Shown: positions 49,016 to 60,779 of the stretch, one piece after another
Layout of the letters: each line of letters opens with the position of its first letter
How positions within the stretch are numbered: the stretch's first letter is position 1
From: Silene latifolia
Lineage: Eukaryota; Streptophyta; Magnoliopsida; Caryophyllales; Caryophyllaceae
Assembly (NCBI RefSeq): GCF_048544455.1
Contig: NC_133534.1
Span: 222,856,292 to 222,920,291, forward strand
DNA: 64,000 nucleotides
Reading direction: 5' to 3'
The notes under the pieces: generated by a model
The model's input: the letters and a program-made list of their open reading frames with translations, nothing else
What the model was told of the DNA's origin: nothing
The model's database searches: none
Made by a program: the position numbers and the translations under genes

Positions 49016-49204
49016 GGAGTATCACGGAAATTCTAACAAAATTAAGGGGTACCATGGAAAATTTCCGTTTATTATATATTGTAATCATTTTTATTAGTAC
49101 CTTCTTTTATAGTATTCGTACTCATTCTATTGTTTTTTTGTACCATTTCTCCATAAGTTTGTAATTGATCTCTCAATAGGCTTATTTAAGAAGACCTACT
49201 CTTC

Positions 49205-50165
49205 CTTTTTTTTGGAACAAAACCCCAAGGGTTCTCTATTTATTACGCAAATCAGCCGCAATCAAATAAGCGATGTTAATCGGAACATCCACGCCCCAAA
49301 TGTCCTAGTTCCCCAGGAATAAAATGCGCTAAATTATGAACTACCCTATATAATTGTCGGCAAACAAAAATAAAAGAAACAGAATCAAACCAACTACAAG
49401 CATTAAAAATATCCTCATAAACTAAAAAATATCACTTCTATCCCGCTTCCTGGCTTTAATTGCATTGATAACCATTTGACAGTCACTTTCGATAATAATT
49501 TTCCACTCTCGAGCTCGTCTAGCCTCCTTTAGTCCATGTAGTACAACCATAACTTCTGCAAATTCTGGATCCCATTGCTCTTGCACTTGAATTGTGCACG
49601 CCCATCTCGCCATACCATCTTCACCACGACACACCTACCCCCATCCCACACCTACATTCTTCCGCAAATCCGCATCAACATTAGCCTTAGCCACACCCAC
49701 TTCAATACACCGCCATCCCTCCCGAACAGCCTCATCCCGTCCTTCTATGCCTCCTTCACCATCCCTGTTCCTCCTGAGCACCAATCGATCACCCCTCGTC
49801 ATACCTCTACCCCCATCACTCCCTTCCATCTCTATGATCAGATCCTAAACCCTCTTAACAATCCAATCAGATCGCCATTCTCCATCCTCGAAAATCGCCT
49901 TATTTCTCCTCTCTCATATAGGCCAACATCCTGTCATAAACACTACTCTCTCATATCGATCAAGAAACAGTAAAACCTCCTCAATCCATTCCCTCAAATT
50001 CATCTCCATTGCCATCATATGTTCCTCACATCCCAACCCGTCCTATAACCCCCGCCCCCAACCCACCCACAATCCCTAACCACGTGGAGACAAGTCTGCA
50101 CGCAATCATGGCATCGCGGGCAAAAAGAATCCGTCAATTTCATATTCATCACCAATCCTTTCTCT
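49205..50165 (-). pseudogene. 3' part of an L1-type LINE (zinc-binding and RNase H domains), decayed
   Basis: On minus, from about 50165: CPRCHD...CLHVVRDC (zf-RVT-like), then FMTGCW...RRNKAIFEDGEW linker, then RNase H-like ANVDADLRKNVGVGWG and, after an in-frame stop, FAEVMVVLHGLKEARRA and IIIESDCQMVINAI. The 3' end runs into a short A-run (49207-49214 as T on plus). Several stops; 5' truncated. The order matches plant L1 elements. Confidence 0.7.
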
Positions 50166-50182
50166 CTCATAACATACGACAA

Positions 50183-50294
50183 TTTTACTATTTATCCAAA
50201 AATGATCACTCATAAAATGATCATTATTTACTCGACGGTTTTACTATTTATCCAAAAATGATCACACATAAAATGATCATTATTTACTCGTCGC
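50183..50294. repeat. 56-bp tandem duplication
   Basis: Two copies starting at 50183 and 50239 (TTTTACTATTTATCCAAAAA...), each with ATGATCA...TGATCAT dyads. In the upstream region of GLDH. Confidence 0.85.
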
Positions 50295-50318
50295 ATTATT
50301 AGAGAAAAAGGAACATAC

Positions 50319-50490
50319 AAAGGTTTTTTTGATGTTGATCAGGAATATCCCTTACCGACAATTGGGACAATCTCCTTCGGGACACTGAAGGTAATTAGGT
50401 TGACTCCTCCCAAGTTTGGCTTTTTCATTCACCAGAAATTAAACCCATAACTATTTGTTTAAGAGATAAAAGTCTTACCACTCACCCGGT
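50319..50490 (-). mobile_element. SINE-like tRNA-derived element
   Basis: On minus: GGTGAGTGGTAAGAC (A-box-like, 50487-50473) and GGGTTTAATTTC (weak B-box-like, 50446-50435), and an A-run at the end (T-run 50324-50330 on plus). No target duplication established. Confidence 0.4.
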
Positions 50491-50622
50491 AAAACAAAAA
50501 CAAAGTAGTAAGATCTCCATACGAGCAACGACCTATACGTCGACAACAAAACAAAAACAAATCAACTCTCGTGTCTGCCTCCGTTTCATCAAACTCCCCC
50601 ACCAGTTCCACCACCATTAAAA

Positions 50623-53600
50623 ATGTACCGAAGCAGCACACTCCGACGATCGATCACATCTCTCCACCGCAAATACCACCTTCATCCCACCACCACAACC
50701 CCATTACGACAATTCTGCTCAGTCTCCTCAAACCCATCTTCAACTCCATCCGAAACTCGCAAATACATTGGCTACTCAATCCTCTTATTAGCCTGCGGCG
50801 CAGCCACTTACTACTCCTTCCCTTTCCCCGAAAATGCCAAACACAAGCGTGCTCAACTCTTCCGCTACGCCCCTCTCCCCGAAGACCTCCACACCGTCTC
50901 CAATTGGAGCGGCACTCACGAGGTCCACACTCGCACCTTCCCCCAGCCCGAGTCGGTTTCTGAGCTGGAGAAGGTTGTTAAGGATGCGCACGAGCGAGGA
51001 CAAAAGATTCGCCCTGTTGGGTCTGGTCTGTCCCCAAATGGGGTGGGACTGTCCCGGGCTGGGATGGTTAATTTGGGTTTGATGGATAAAGTGTTGGATG
51101 TTGATGTGGCGAATAAGAGGGTTACTGTTCAGGCCGGTATTCGGGTTCAGGGACTTGTTGATCATATTAAGGATTTTGGTCTTACTCTGCAGAATTTTGC
51201 TTCTATTAGAGAGCAGCAAATTGGGGGAATTCTTCAGGCAGGTTTCTTATTTCTTAGAATTTGATTTAGTTTGAAGTAATGTTGAGTTTAAAAATGTGTA
51301 TTTTGAGGTGTGCAATTATTCGATAGCGGTTCTAAAAGATGATTCATGTCCACCATCCCCAAACCATTTTGGGATTAAGGTTTTTTTCCATGGTAATTTA
51401 AAGTGTGGCGTGCTACTTGGTTTGATTGAGAATGTAGGAGGTAAAAGATCATATCTTGAATTTTGTTTGATTCAGAATTTTGTTCCTATTTACTTGAAAT
51501 AACATTGATGTATCTGGTTACATTACATTTGATAGTTGAATGCTGGAGGTATGATTTTCTGGTTTTGACTCTGAATGGGGTTATTTTTGTTCCTTTATTA
51601 GCTTGTTTATAATACCCGATGTTTATAGGTTGGTGCACATGGTACGGGTGCACGATTGCCTCCAATTGATGAGCAAGTAATTGCAATGAAGTTGGTGACT
51701 CCTGCCAAGGGAACTATAGAGCTCTCGAAAGAGAAAGATCCAGAGCTGTTTCATCTCGCTCGAGTTGGTCTTGGAGGACTCGGGGTAGTAGCTGAAGTCA
51801 CACTCCAATGTGTTGATAGGCAGGAGCTTGTGGAGCACACCTATATCTCTAACATGAGTGAGATTAAGAAAAATCACAAGTAATTTGTTAACTTTGTATA
51901 TATTTGATGATTTTAATCATTGGTTTTGACTATGTGATTTTTCTTTTCAAGAAATATCTGGGTGTTGGGTGTGGGACTGTGTACAGTCCTCTTGATTATT
52001 TGCATTTTTCTTTTATTTTTTTGGCTTCGGACATTTGAACCCACTATGTCATTAATCAGTCTGATATTCCCCTCCCTCATTATCATACCAAAACATAGTG
52101 CCTTGTGACCCTACACCCTAGTCGTTTATGGTATGGCAGCCCTCTCTATGATCATGCTCTTTCTATCACACATCATCGTCATAATAACCGCTGTGTTTTC
52201 CCAATAGTGATTGTTGGACTTTATTGGAAATACTCTCTCTAAACGCTTACAAATGATAAAACATTGTCTTGTCTAAGTGACAAAGGCTTGATATACACGA
52301 CAAGTGGAACAGAATTTAACACCCTGTCGTTTCTTGGTGGTGGTGGTCTTATGTTACATTTTATATTTTACTCCTTACTACTATCTGGACCTCATTTAAG
52401 ATCTAAGAAGCACTGATTAGAAACTTTTGATAGTTTTATGCGTATTTGACATCCTCTACAGTAAAGCTAGTTGTAGAATTATTTACATCAGAACTAATGC
52501 AATTTGTGGCTCTCTTTCCAGGAAGCTACTCTCTGAAAATAAGCATGTGAAGTACCTGTACATCCCATACACGGACTCTGTTGTGGTTGTGACATGTAAT
52601 CCTGTATCAAAATGGAAAAATCCAAAGAATTTCAAACCTAAATATACAAAAGAGGAAGCCCTTCAACATGTACAAGATCTGTACAAGGAATCTCTGGAGA
52701 AATATAGGTAATATTTATAATATCGCTCCACATCATTGTCTAATTTGTTTGCTGGATCAGCATGCAGTCACCAACATTTGATTCATGCCTCATTACTTGT
52801 TGATGCTTCAAAACCTACTCAATTTTTCTTTCTTTTCTGTTTGCACTCTAATTATGCTTTTAGGCATGGATGGTTCTTTTTGTTTCTTTAGTAGGTTACG
52901 TTTTGGTACTTGGAATGTTGGCTCTTTGACAGGGAGATTAGCTGAGGTAGGGGAGGTTATGAAAAGGAGGAGAGTGCATATAATGTGTCTACAAGAGACA
53001 AAGTGGGTCGGAGATAAAGCAAGGGTGATAGCGCCTTGGGGTTATAAGCTTTGGTACACGGGTAAAGACAAAAGTCGTAATGGAGTGGGTATTGTCATTG
53101 ATAAAGATTACATCGATGATGTGGTAGAAGTATCAAGAAAGAGTGATAGGATTATGAGCATTAAGCTTGTAGTCGGGGATGAGGTGGTGGCTGTTATAAG
53201 TGCTTACGCACCTTAAGTAGGTTTGGATGCTTCTTTTCGACGAGTCTTCTGGGAAGATCTGGAAGAGGTTGTAGAACGAGTCCCTATTGGAGAGAAATTG
53301 ATCATTGGTGGTGACCTCAATGGGCATGTGGGTACTAGTCGAGTTGGCTTCGAGAACATTCATGGGGGTTTTGGGTTCGGGGAGAGAAATGAAGCAGGAA
53401 GTGACATATTAGATTTTGCTTTGGCATATGACTTGGGTGTAATGAACACTTGGTTCGAGAAAAGACATTCTCATTTGGTGACTTATAGGAGTGGAGGAAA
53501 TGCTAGTCAAATTGACTTCCTTTTGGTAAGGAATGTGTGGAGGAAAGAGTACACCGATTGCAAGGTCATACCCGGGGAAAGTGCCGCAACACAACATAGA

Positions 53601-56600
53601 CTAGTGGTGCTTGATTTTCGGTGTAAGAGACTTGAGGAAGGGAAAGATAATCGGTGAGGCACGAATCAAGTGGTGGAAGCTAAAAGGGGAAAACCAACAA
53701 GCGTTTTTGGATAAGGTTGGAAGTAGCGATATTTGGTCGGATTGCAAGGAGAAAGTTATTGATGCAACATGGGATAAATTGGAGCATGTTGTAAAGGATT
53801 TGGCGAGGGAGGCGTTAGGGGAATCTAAAGGGAATAGACCATCAAGTAAGGACACATCTTGGTGGAACGATGAGATGAGACAAGTGATAAAGACAAAACG
53901 TGAATGTTATTAAGGTTTTGGGGAAATGCATGAGTGATGAGAATTTTGAAAAGTACAAGGAGGCTAGATGAGCCGCTAAAAAGGCAGTACGGAATGCGAG
54001 GGCAAAAGTTAACCAAGAAGTGTATGCCAGCCAGGTTGGACACGAGAGAAGGAGAGATGGATATCTATAAACTGGCTCGCATAAGAGACCGAAAGACGAG
54101 AGATATTGGGAGAGTTAGGTGTGTGAAAGATATGGACGACAAGGTTCTGGTTCAGGATAACGAAATAAAGGCATAAAGGCTAGATGGAGTTCTTACTTTG
54201 ATACTTTATTCAATGGACATCAGGAACAAGGAACAAGGTTTTGGGGATGTAGAGGTAACACCAAGCATGGTTAATCGGGAATTTGTGCGTAGAATACAAA
54301 AGAGTGAAGTTAGAAAGGCGTTAAGGAAGATGGGGTCAAAGAAAGCAGAGGGACCGGATGGTATACCCATAGAAGTTTGGAGGTGCTTCGGGGAGAAAGG
54401 GATCGAATGGGTAACCATGCTCTTCAACAAGATTTGTAGGAGCAACAAGATGCCATCTTGGAGGAGAAGCACTCTTGTCCCTTTGTACAAGAACAAAGGC
54501 GATGTTCAAGAGTGTTCCAATTATCGGGGAATTAAACTTGTGAGTCATACGATGAAATTATGGGAGCGGATAATCGAGCAAAGGCTTAGGAGATGTGTAG
54601 AAATCTCGGATAACCAATTTGGATTTATGCCCTGGAGATCGACTATGGATGCGATTTTTATCATGAGACAGTTGATGGAACACCATCGGGACAAGAAGAA
54701 GGACTTGCATATGGTTTTTATTGACTTGGAAAAGGCATATGATAGGGTACAAAGAGAAGTACTTTGGTGGGCTTTGGCGAGAAAGGGTGTCTCGAAAATA
54801 TATTGACCTCATAAAGGACATGTTAGAGGGGGCTAGTGCAAGTGTTAGCACTAATGTTGGGAGAACGGAAGAATTTCCCATTACCATCGGGGTGCATCAA
54901 GGTTCCGCACTTAGTCATTTTCTCTTTGCTATAGTTATGGATGAGTTGACATGACAGGGGATATTCAGGACGACATCCCTTGGTGTATGATGTTTTGCTG
55001 ATGATATTGTGTTGATTGATGAAACGAAAGAGGGAGTGGAGAGAAAATTGGAATTGTGGAGGTAGACTTTAGAGACTCGTGGGTTTAGGCTGAGCAGGAG
55101 TAAGACTGAGTATTTGAGGTGTCAGTTCACTAAAGTGGCGAAGTGGCGGGGTTGAGATTGACAGAGGCGGGGAGTATTATTTTCGATGGGAATGTTGTTG
55201 AGGGGTCAGATTTCTTCAGATATGTAGGATCTATTATTCAAAAAGATGGGGAGTTAGACGGAGATGTGGCTCACAAAATTAAAGCGGGATGGTTGAAATG
55301 GAAGAGTGTTTCAGGGTTTTTATGCGATAAAGATATGCGCAAAAGATTAAAGGGAAAATTTTATCGCACGACAATTAGGCCTGCCTTACTTTACGGTTTC
55401 GAGTGTTGGGCCGTGAAACATTGTCACATTCAAAAGATGAGTGTTGCGGAGATGCGTATGTTAGAGGTGGATGTGCGGACATACAATGAAAGATCGATTT
55501 AGGAATGAGGTGATTAGGGAAAAGGTAAAAGTGGCGCCAATAGAGGACAAGATGATGGAAAACCGACTGAGATGGTTTGGCCATGTGAGAAGGAGACCTA
55601 TGGACGCTCCAGTTAGGAGGCGGGAGAGGAGGCTGGAGACTTGGAAAACAGAAAAGGTCCCTAGAGGTAGAGAAATACCGAGACAGACATGGTTCAGAGT
55701 GATAGAGCACGATATGAGATTTCTGGGGCTTGAGGAGAGTATGGTGACGGAGAGGGCACAATGGAGGGAAAGGATACATGTGGATTTTTAGTATTTGATG
55801 TTTTTTTTGACATATTTAGTGTTTTTATTTAATTTTAAAAAATTAAATTATTTGTTCTTCTCTCCTTTATTACACTTTTTTACCAACCACTTTCTTATAT
55901 ATTTTACTTGGTTTACTTTTAAGGCATTTCGGATCCTTAATTCTATTTCGGTTTTCAAAATCGTTTTAATCTTTTCTCTCAATTTAAATTTTAAGTTTTT
56001 ATAAAAGAAATCCGGAATTCGATTTTAAAACCTCTAAGTTTACCTTGACTTTCCATTACATTTTCGCTCTCCCTTTTGTTTTTCATTTTCCCTTTTCTAT
56101 TCGCATTTTGAGGTGTGCGTTCACCCATGGACGGTTCTAAAGGATGATTCATGTCAGCCGACCCCAAATCATTTTGGAATTAAGGCTCTGATGTTGTTGT
56201 TGTACCGCTTGCGGGCGGTAGAACTAGCAAAATCTATCCCAAACCTAGAAACATGGAGCAATAAAACCTGTAAATAAGGTGAACCAAACTGACTCAACTC
56301 CACCCACGGGCAAACTGAAAATCTACGGTCTCTTATTTGTAACTAATAAAACCTGTAAATCAGGTGAACCAAACGGACTCAGCTCCACACAAAGGCAAAC
56401 AGACCACATATTCACTCTTATTCATCCCCCCAGAACCAAAACCAATTGTAATGATGGTTGGCCCTATTGACAACGAATTAGCTTACAAATGAGCTAAATC
56501 AGAACGATTTTGCATTTAGCTTGATAATTGCATCTTAAAAACACTGCGAAGCATAATACATAAAAATATTTTTCCGAACTTGAATGATGCGATGAAATGG

Positions 56601-59600
56601 CTAATAACCCAGCCCAATAATGACCCAAATCAAATCAGATTCGATTCGGAGACCGAACTTGAATCAACTTTGAAGGTAAACTTGACCTGAAACAACTTGA
56701 ATCTGTTATGACCCTTCCCACCTTGGCCTACTCAAAACCAAGTAACCAACAGCCACCTCTAGCCCATTTGCATCAAGGAGTAAACTCTGTCGTGAGTTAG
56801 AAATAAAATTTATGAGTTATCAGTATCACCAGTGGTGATCAGTTGTTTCTTTGTGAATCTGTTCAATTCGTGTTCTCTTATATACTCTTCCTGTTGGTTT
56901 CTAGTTTTACGTTGGTTTCTTTTTCAAGTACGTAATTGCAAGTCTTTGCTTTCTTAGGAAATCTCCAGTATTACACTAGACTTGTCTGTGTCTAAGCTGG
57001 CATTTTGTTGGTGAGAGAACCATTCAGTCCGTGAGGGTGACAGCTAGTTGTTCTGTGTGCAGAGTGTCACCAGAACGAGATATAAATGAGCTATCATTCA
57101 CAGAGCTTAGAGACAAACTTCTTGCACTAGATCCTCTAAATGACGAGCATGTCATCAAAGTGAATAAGGCCGAAGCAGAATTTTGGAGGAAGTCAGAAGG
57201 ATACAGAGTTGGATGGAGTGATGAGATCTTAGGCTTTGATTGTGGTGGTCAACAGTGGGTCTCCGAGACCTGTTTTCCTGCAGGAACCTTGGCTAAGCCT
57301 GACATGAAGGACCTTGAATATATAGAAAAACTGAAGGAGCTGATAGAGAAGCAAAGAATTCCCGCACCAGCTCCCATTGAGCAGCGTTGGACTGCTCGGA
57401 GTAAGAGTCCTATGAGTCCAGCTTATAGCTCTGGGGAAGATGATATTTTCTCATGGGTAATCTCTTCACTTCTATTTTCATGTTTTCCTCTGAAGTATGT
57501 AAGATAGTTCTATTGTATTACTTATGTACATTTTGAAACAATGGAGTTTGGGTTCAACCACCTTTCGTTATCATACGGGCTTGCTTGGAATGAGTTGTAA
57601 ATGTTATTAGGGTTATATCAGTCAGAATTAAGGAAACATGTGGAGGTAGTGGTGACATTGGAAGGAGTTGGGGGAGAAAGAGAAGATAACCCATTAAGGG
57701 GATTATAGATATCCACCTCTTCCTATTACCGTGAATGGGGTAGTATTAGCCTCTGGTACTCCCATTATAATTGTAATTATTTCAACAGAGTCCTGAAGAG
57801 TAAAACAAAAATTGTCACTTTGGTCTATTTATCACTTCGATGAAGGTATAAATGATTTGTTTTTCATATAAATGAATATTTTCAACATAAAAAGTGCAAA
57901 GCTGAACAATATTGTAAATTTTGAAAGTTTTCACATTCTTTTGCTATGACAAATTATTTGTGTTTTTGGAGAAAATTTTTGTGACGTTACACTTAGAGTC
58001 ACCAAATTAGAAAAGGTCACTAAATTGGCAAATATCCCAAACCTTGTGTCACCAAAGTTAATTATGTGAGGTCGTGTTTGAATGAAGGGATATATAATCC
58101 CTTGTTTGGTTAGCAAATGAGGGTGGAGGAAACTAGAGGGGAAGGGAATTGTAGGGATCTATTTTCCCTCGTCCAAGGCAAATCAAGATCCCTCCACCTA
58201 GGGATGGCAATGGGTCGAGTTGGATCGGGTTTTGCAAGATCCAAACCCGATCCACTTACTTATTGGATTACAGATCCATATCCATGCCCGATCCATATCC
58301 AAAATTTTAAAATCCATACCCGATCCATTATACTTTTTTCAAACCCATACCCGCTCCAATTCCATACCCGATCCATTACATAATCCAAAACCCAATACGA
58401 AACTTGTTTTGACTACATAAAAATTTAATCTTATATAAGAAAATTTAAATTTCAAGGTTAATAAAACCTAAATTTTCAATAATATCCACTTGGATCGGGT
58501 TCGGGTATGAATGGATCGGGTTTGAATTGGTTCGGGTTTTCCAATAGTGGATATGGATATGGGTTTTAAAATAGTGGATCGGGAATGGGTTTTTAAAGAG
58601 TGGGTATGGATCGAATTTTTTCCTTCGGTTCGATTCGGGTTCGGTTCGGTTTGAGCCATAATTGCCATCCCTACCTCCACCATAGGAAAGGTTGGAGGTA
58701 AATTGTATCCAAACACCCATACTCCATTCTCCCTCCCCTTCTCCTCCCTCTTTTTCCTTCCGTCTATCCCCCTCCCTTCCCTTTCCTTCCTACTTTGTTA
58801 TCGAAACAAGCTGTAAAGTGGAAATATTCCTGGGATACAAGTTTTTTTTTTGACAAACAATACCCGAAAGTTTCATCTTTTTTTTTGTTTAGAGCTATTG
58901 AAAGTTGTTTTTGTCGAAACACTGCCTACTACCAAATCATTGTTCCTACCAAAAAAGTCAAGTTTTCGACATCGACTTGCCTTTTTTTGCAAGAAACTAC
59001 CTACCTTTCTTTTTCTTTTACAGAAGACTATCTACCTTTCTTAATATTTTCGCCGCAACTTCCTTATTGTTGACTTCTGTTATCCTTCTTTATCTTCCAC
59101 CCAGTTTTATTATCGTTTATTTGCGAGGACGAGTTTAGCGTTAGCATTGCTCACAAAAACAAAACACCAAGGTTATGATCTTCCTTCACTAGAGAGCTAA
59201 ATTTTAGATAGTGTTGGACAAATAATGAAACTCGAGGCAGGGGGATTCGCATAATGACCTAAATTATAGGTAGTTTTGACAAAAATCTCTGCGAATATTC
59301 TAAACGGTAAAGTATCATTTGAAGGTTGAAACAGAATTTGGGTGAGAGTGAATGTTGAATCATACTGAATATTTTTTGTTGTGTTGATTTAGCACATATC
59401 TTCCTTAAGCTGAACCTGTTGTTCTAACTAGGTCAGGTGTCAGGTTGCTATTTGAGGGAGGGCTATTAGGGTAAACTTTTGGTTAGTGAGTTGATGTTGT
59501 ATTTACTCATATTTTTCTACCTGGATATTGGTGTTGTTTTTCAGGTTGGTATTATAATGTACCTTCCCACAACGGATCCTCGCCAAAGAAAGCAGATAAC

Positions 59601-60153
59601 CGATGAGTTCTTTCACTATAGATATCTCACACAAACAAAGCTTTGGGATTCTTATGCTGCTTATGAACACTGGGCTAAGATTGAGGTATATGATTCATCG
59701 TACTATCTGACAAGCATCCTGGTTTCTTGATTATTTTCACTGGTTATGGCCATTGCAAATGTTTGATGGATTATTCGCGACCTGGCAAATTGGTTATTCC
59801 AGTTGGGATCGAGTCATTTTGTGAGTGCTATTTGCTTGTCATTTGAGATAAGGGCCAGATTGGGTTTGGGATGTTTAATGTTTTGAGGTCAATGGTACTT
59901 GTTAGTAGGGATATTTTTCCTTTTTAGTTCACAAATCAGTACACTTTGTTAAACGTCTTCTGAAAACTTGTAATAGCCTGCGTTATGTTCTCAGATTCCC
60001 AAGGACAAGGACGAGGTGGCCGATCTGCAAGCTCGGTTAGGTAAGCGATTTCCGGTGGATGCATACAACAAAGCTCGGAGAGAGTTGGACCCCAAGAAGA
60101 TCCTGTCCAACAACATGCTTGAGAAGCTTTTCCCATTACCCGAAACAGTTTAA
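50623..60153 (+). CDS. GLDH: L-galactono-1,4-lactone dehydrogenase, mitochondrial, six exons
   Basis: Oxidises L-galactono-1,4-lactone to ascorbate with cytochrome c as acceptor; also linked to complex I assembly. Exons: 50623-51237, 51629-51879, 52522-52707, 57063-57456, 59545-59685, 59995-60153; 581 codons, frame kept throughout. The N terminus is a basic/serine mitochondrial presequence, followed by a membrane segment at about 48-66. The FAD domain has VGSGLSPNG with Leu136 where relatives that bind FAD covalently have His; Ala193 in NFASIREQQ corresponds to the known oxygen-gating alanine; Glu457 and Arg459 in PIEQRW correspond to known substrate-binding residues (all from memory of the Arabidopsis enzyme). 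Intron 1 would be GC-AG; the others are GT-AG. The segment at the exon 3/4 junction is about nine residues shorter than in Arabidopsis. Introns 3 and 4 are long because of transposons. Looks functional. Confidence 0.95.
51300..51381 (+). mobile_element. Short 5'-truncated RTE LINE tail in GLDH intron 1
   Basis: TTTTGAGGTGTGC...GGTTCTAAAAGATGATTCAT...CATTTTGGGATTAAGG matches the last 80 bp of the LINE at 56105-56184, same strand, without the TTG tail. It could also be a SINE that borrows this tail. Confidence 0.7.
52871..53657 (+). pseudogene. RTE apurinic-type endonuclease domain, one stop
   Basis: Motifs in order: [28 protein letters not shown], then ISAYAP followed by an in-frame TAA (53214-53216), then [31 protein letters not shown] and [11 protein letters not shown]. 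These are the catalytic landmarks of the AP-endonuclease-like fold. The following region is frameshifted (53600-54200). Confidence 0.85.
54198..55791 (+). pseudogene. RTE reverse transcriptase, multiply broken
   Basis: [55 protein letters not shown], then a frameshift near 54780, [21 protein letters not shown], a stop at 54952-54954, then FADD in another frame near 54995, and C-terminal [17 protein letters not shown] sequence to TAG 55789-55791. Several stops and shifts; cannot make an active enzyme. Confidence 0.85.
56261..56430. repeat. Degenerate 85-bp tandem duplication in GLDH intron 3
   Basis: ATAAAACCTGTAAATAAGG at 56261 recurs as ATAAAACCTGTAAATCAGG at 56346, followed in both by GTGAACCAAAC and GACTCA/GCTCCAC. 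The rest of intron 3 (56431-57062) has no recognisable feature. Confidence 0.7.
58090..58812. mobile_element. Possible MITE in GLDH intron 4, itself split by a hAT
   Basis: CCCTTGTTTGGTTAGCAAAT near 58100 and the inverse of CTTTGTTATCGAAACAAG near 58793-58811 could be terminal inverted repeats. The interior is purine-rich on the left, pyrimidine-rich on the right. Boundaries uncertain. Confidence 0.35.
58199..58673. mobile_element. Non-autonomous hAT element in GLDH intron 4
   Basis: Perfect 8-bp duplication CCTCCACC (58191-58198 and 58674-58681). Termini TAGGGATGGCAAT on the left and ATTGCCATCCCTA on the right are exact inverted repeats. The interior is full of GGATCGGGT/ACCCGATCC words on both strands. 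475 bp, no transposase. Confidence 0.93.
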
Positions 60154-60485
60154 GCCCGCTAGTATCGAAATTGAGAGATCTTGCTTGGATTACTTTGATA
60201 TGAATATAATCTTAGGATAATTTTGATCTTTATTCTTTTTTATTTTTTATTTTGAGTCCCGGTGGAAATAGAAAGTTAGAAATCTGACTGCAATGTTGTT
60301 TCATTAACCATCATATAGCAATGGCACCTCAATGTTCAACAATTGTGCCGCAATATATTCAATAAAGCACCAGAAACATCGAGACTGCTTGAGTGGTATA
60401 TGTAGTTTATCTTTTCTTCCTTTTTGTTGTAAGTTGGAAAATTCTAACGCATAACTTTCATGTGTATTCCTAGAAAAAGTATGGT
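60154..60485 (+). other. GLDH 3' flank
   Basis: T-rich sequence after the stop, presumably the 3' untranslated region. No clear polyadenylation signal could be singled out. No gene. Confidence 0.5.
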
Positions 60486-60640
60486 TGGAGATGTCAACAA
60501 GTTTAATCGGTAAAATCATGAGTGGTGATACTCATGACCTTGGTTCAAACCTCGTGAGCATCAATATTGCTATATCGCAGTTGTGGCTCCCTTTACACCA
60601 AAAGAAGGGCTGATTTTTCTGGTTAAAAAGAGGAATACTA
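60486..60640 (+). mobile_element. SINE-like tRNA-derived element between GLDH and TRXL3-3
   Basis: TTTAATCGGTAAAATCATG (A-box-like, 60502-60520) and GGTTCAAACCT (B-box-like, 60542-60552), 40 bp apart as in tRNA-derived promoters. Lies in the 626-bp gap between two convergent genes. Ends and target duplication not defined. Confidence 0.5.
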
Positions 60641-60779
60641 GTACTGATATTACTAAATGAACACATAAGGTTTGCACGTTGTATCTGAAATACATACAAT
60701 AAAAGCGTAAACAAGAGCTGTCACAGCCCTATATAATTAACTGACTGAGGAACAAGAATTTAATTAACCAGAGAAGCCA

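Larger units (their letters stand above)
29655..49068. mobile_element. Foldback / MULE-like element F split by element E
   Basis: The left arm from 29655 (AGGAAATTTCTCGTGGTAC) is mirrored by the right arm 30345-30531 plus 49021-49068. Examples: CTTTTAAGAATCTGTCCATG near 29717 and its inverse at 30505-30525; TAATTAGTTAATTAAAAATT at 29810 and its inverse near 30405. Arms are about 300 bp, without a transposase. Flanks TTTATTATT (left) and TTTATTATA (right) match at 8 of 9 bases, which fits a Mutator-type 9-bp duplication. Confidence 0.7.
52870..56202 (+). mobile_element. RTE-type non-LTR retrotransposon (LINE) in GLDH intron 3
   Basis: Encodes an endonuclease then a reverse transcriptase in the same orientation as GLDH, with no ORF1. 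Ends with GGCTCTGATG followed by TTG repeats (56192-56201), a short simple-repeat tail characteristic of RTE elements. 55792-56191 is its 3' untranslated part. 5' boundary is approximate; target duplication not identified. It accounts for most of the 4.36-kb intron 3. Confidence 0.85.

Noticed and set aside
49575-49973. 132-codon plus-strand ORF
   Set aside because: Antisense of the LINE RNase H remnant; composition only.
50571-50963. 130-codon and other ORFs overlapping GLDH exon 1
   Set aside because: Alternative frames of the GLDH first exon; the conserved protein is in the 50623 frame.
60502-60552. A real tRNA gene between GLDH and the thioredoxin-like gene
   Set aside because: Only the A and B box words are tRNA-like; no cloverleaf with acceptor stem could be formed.
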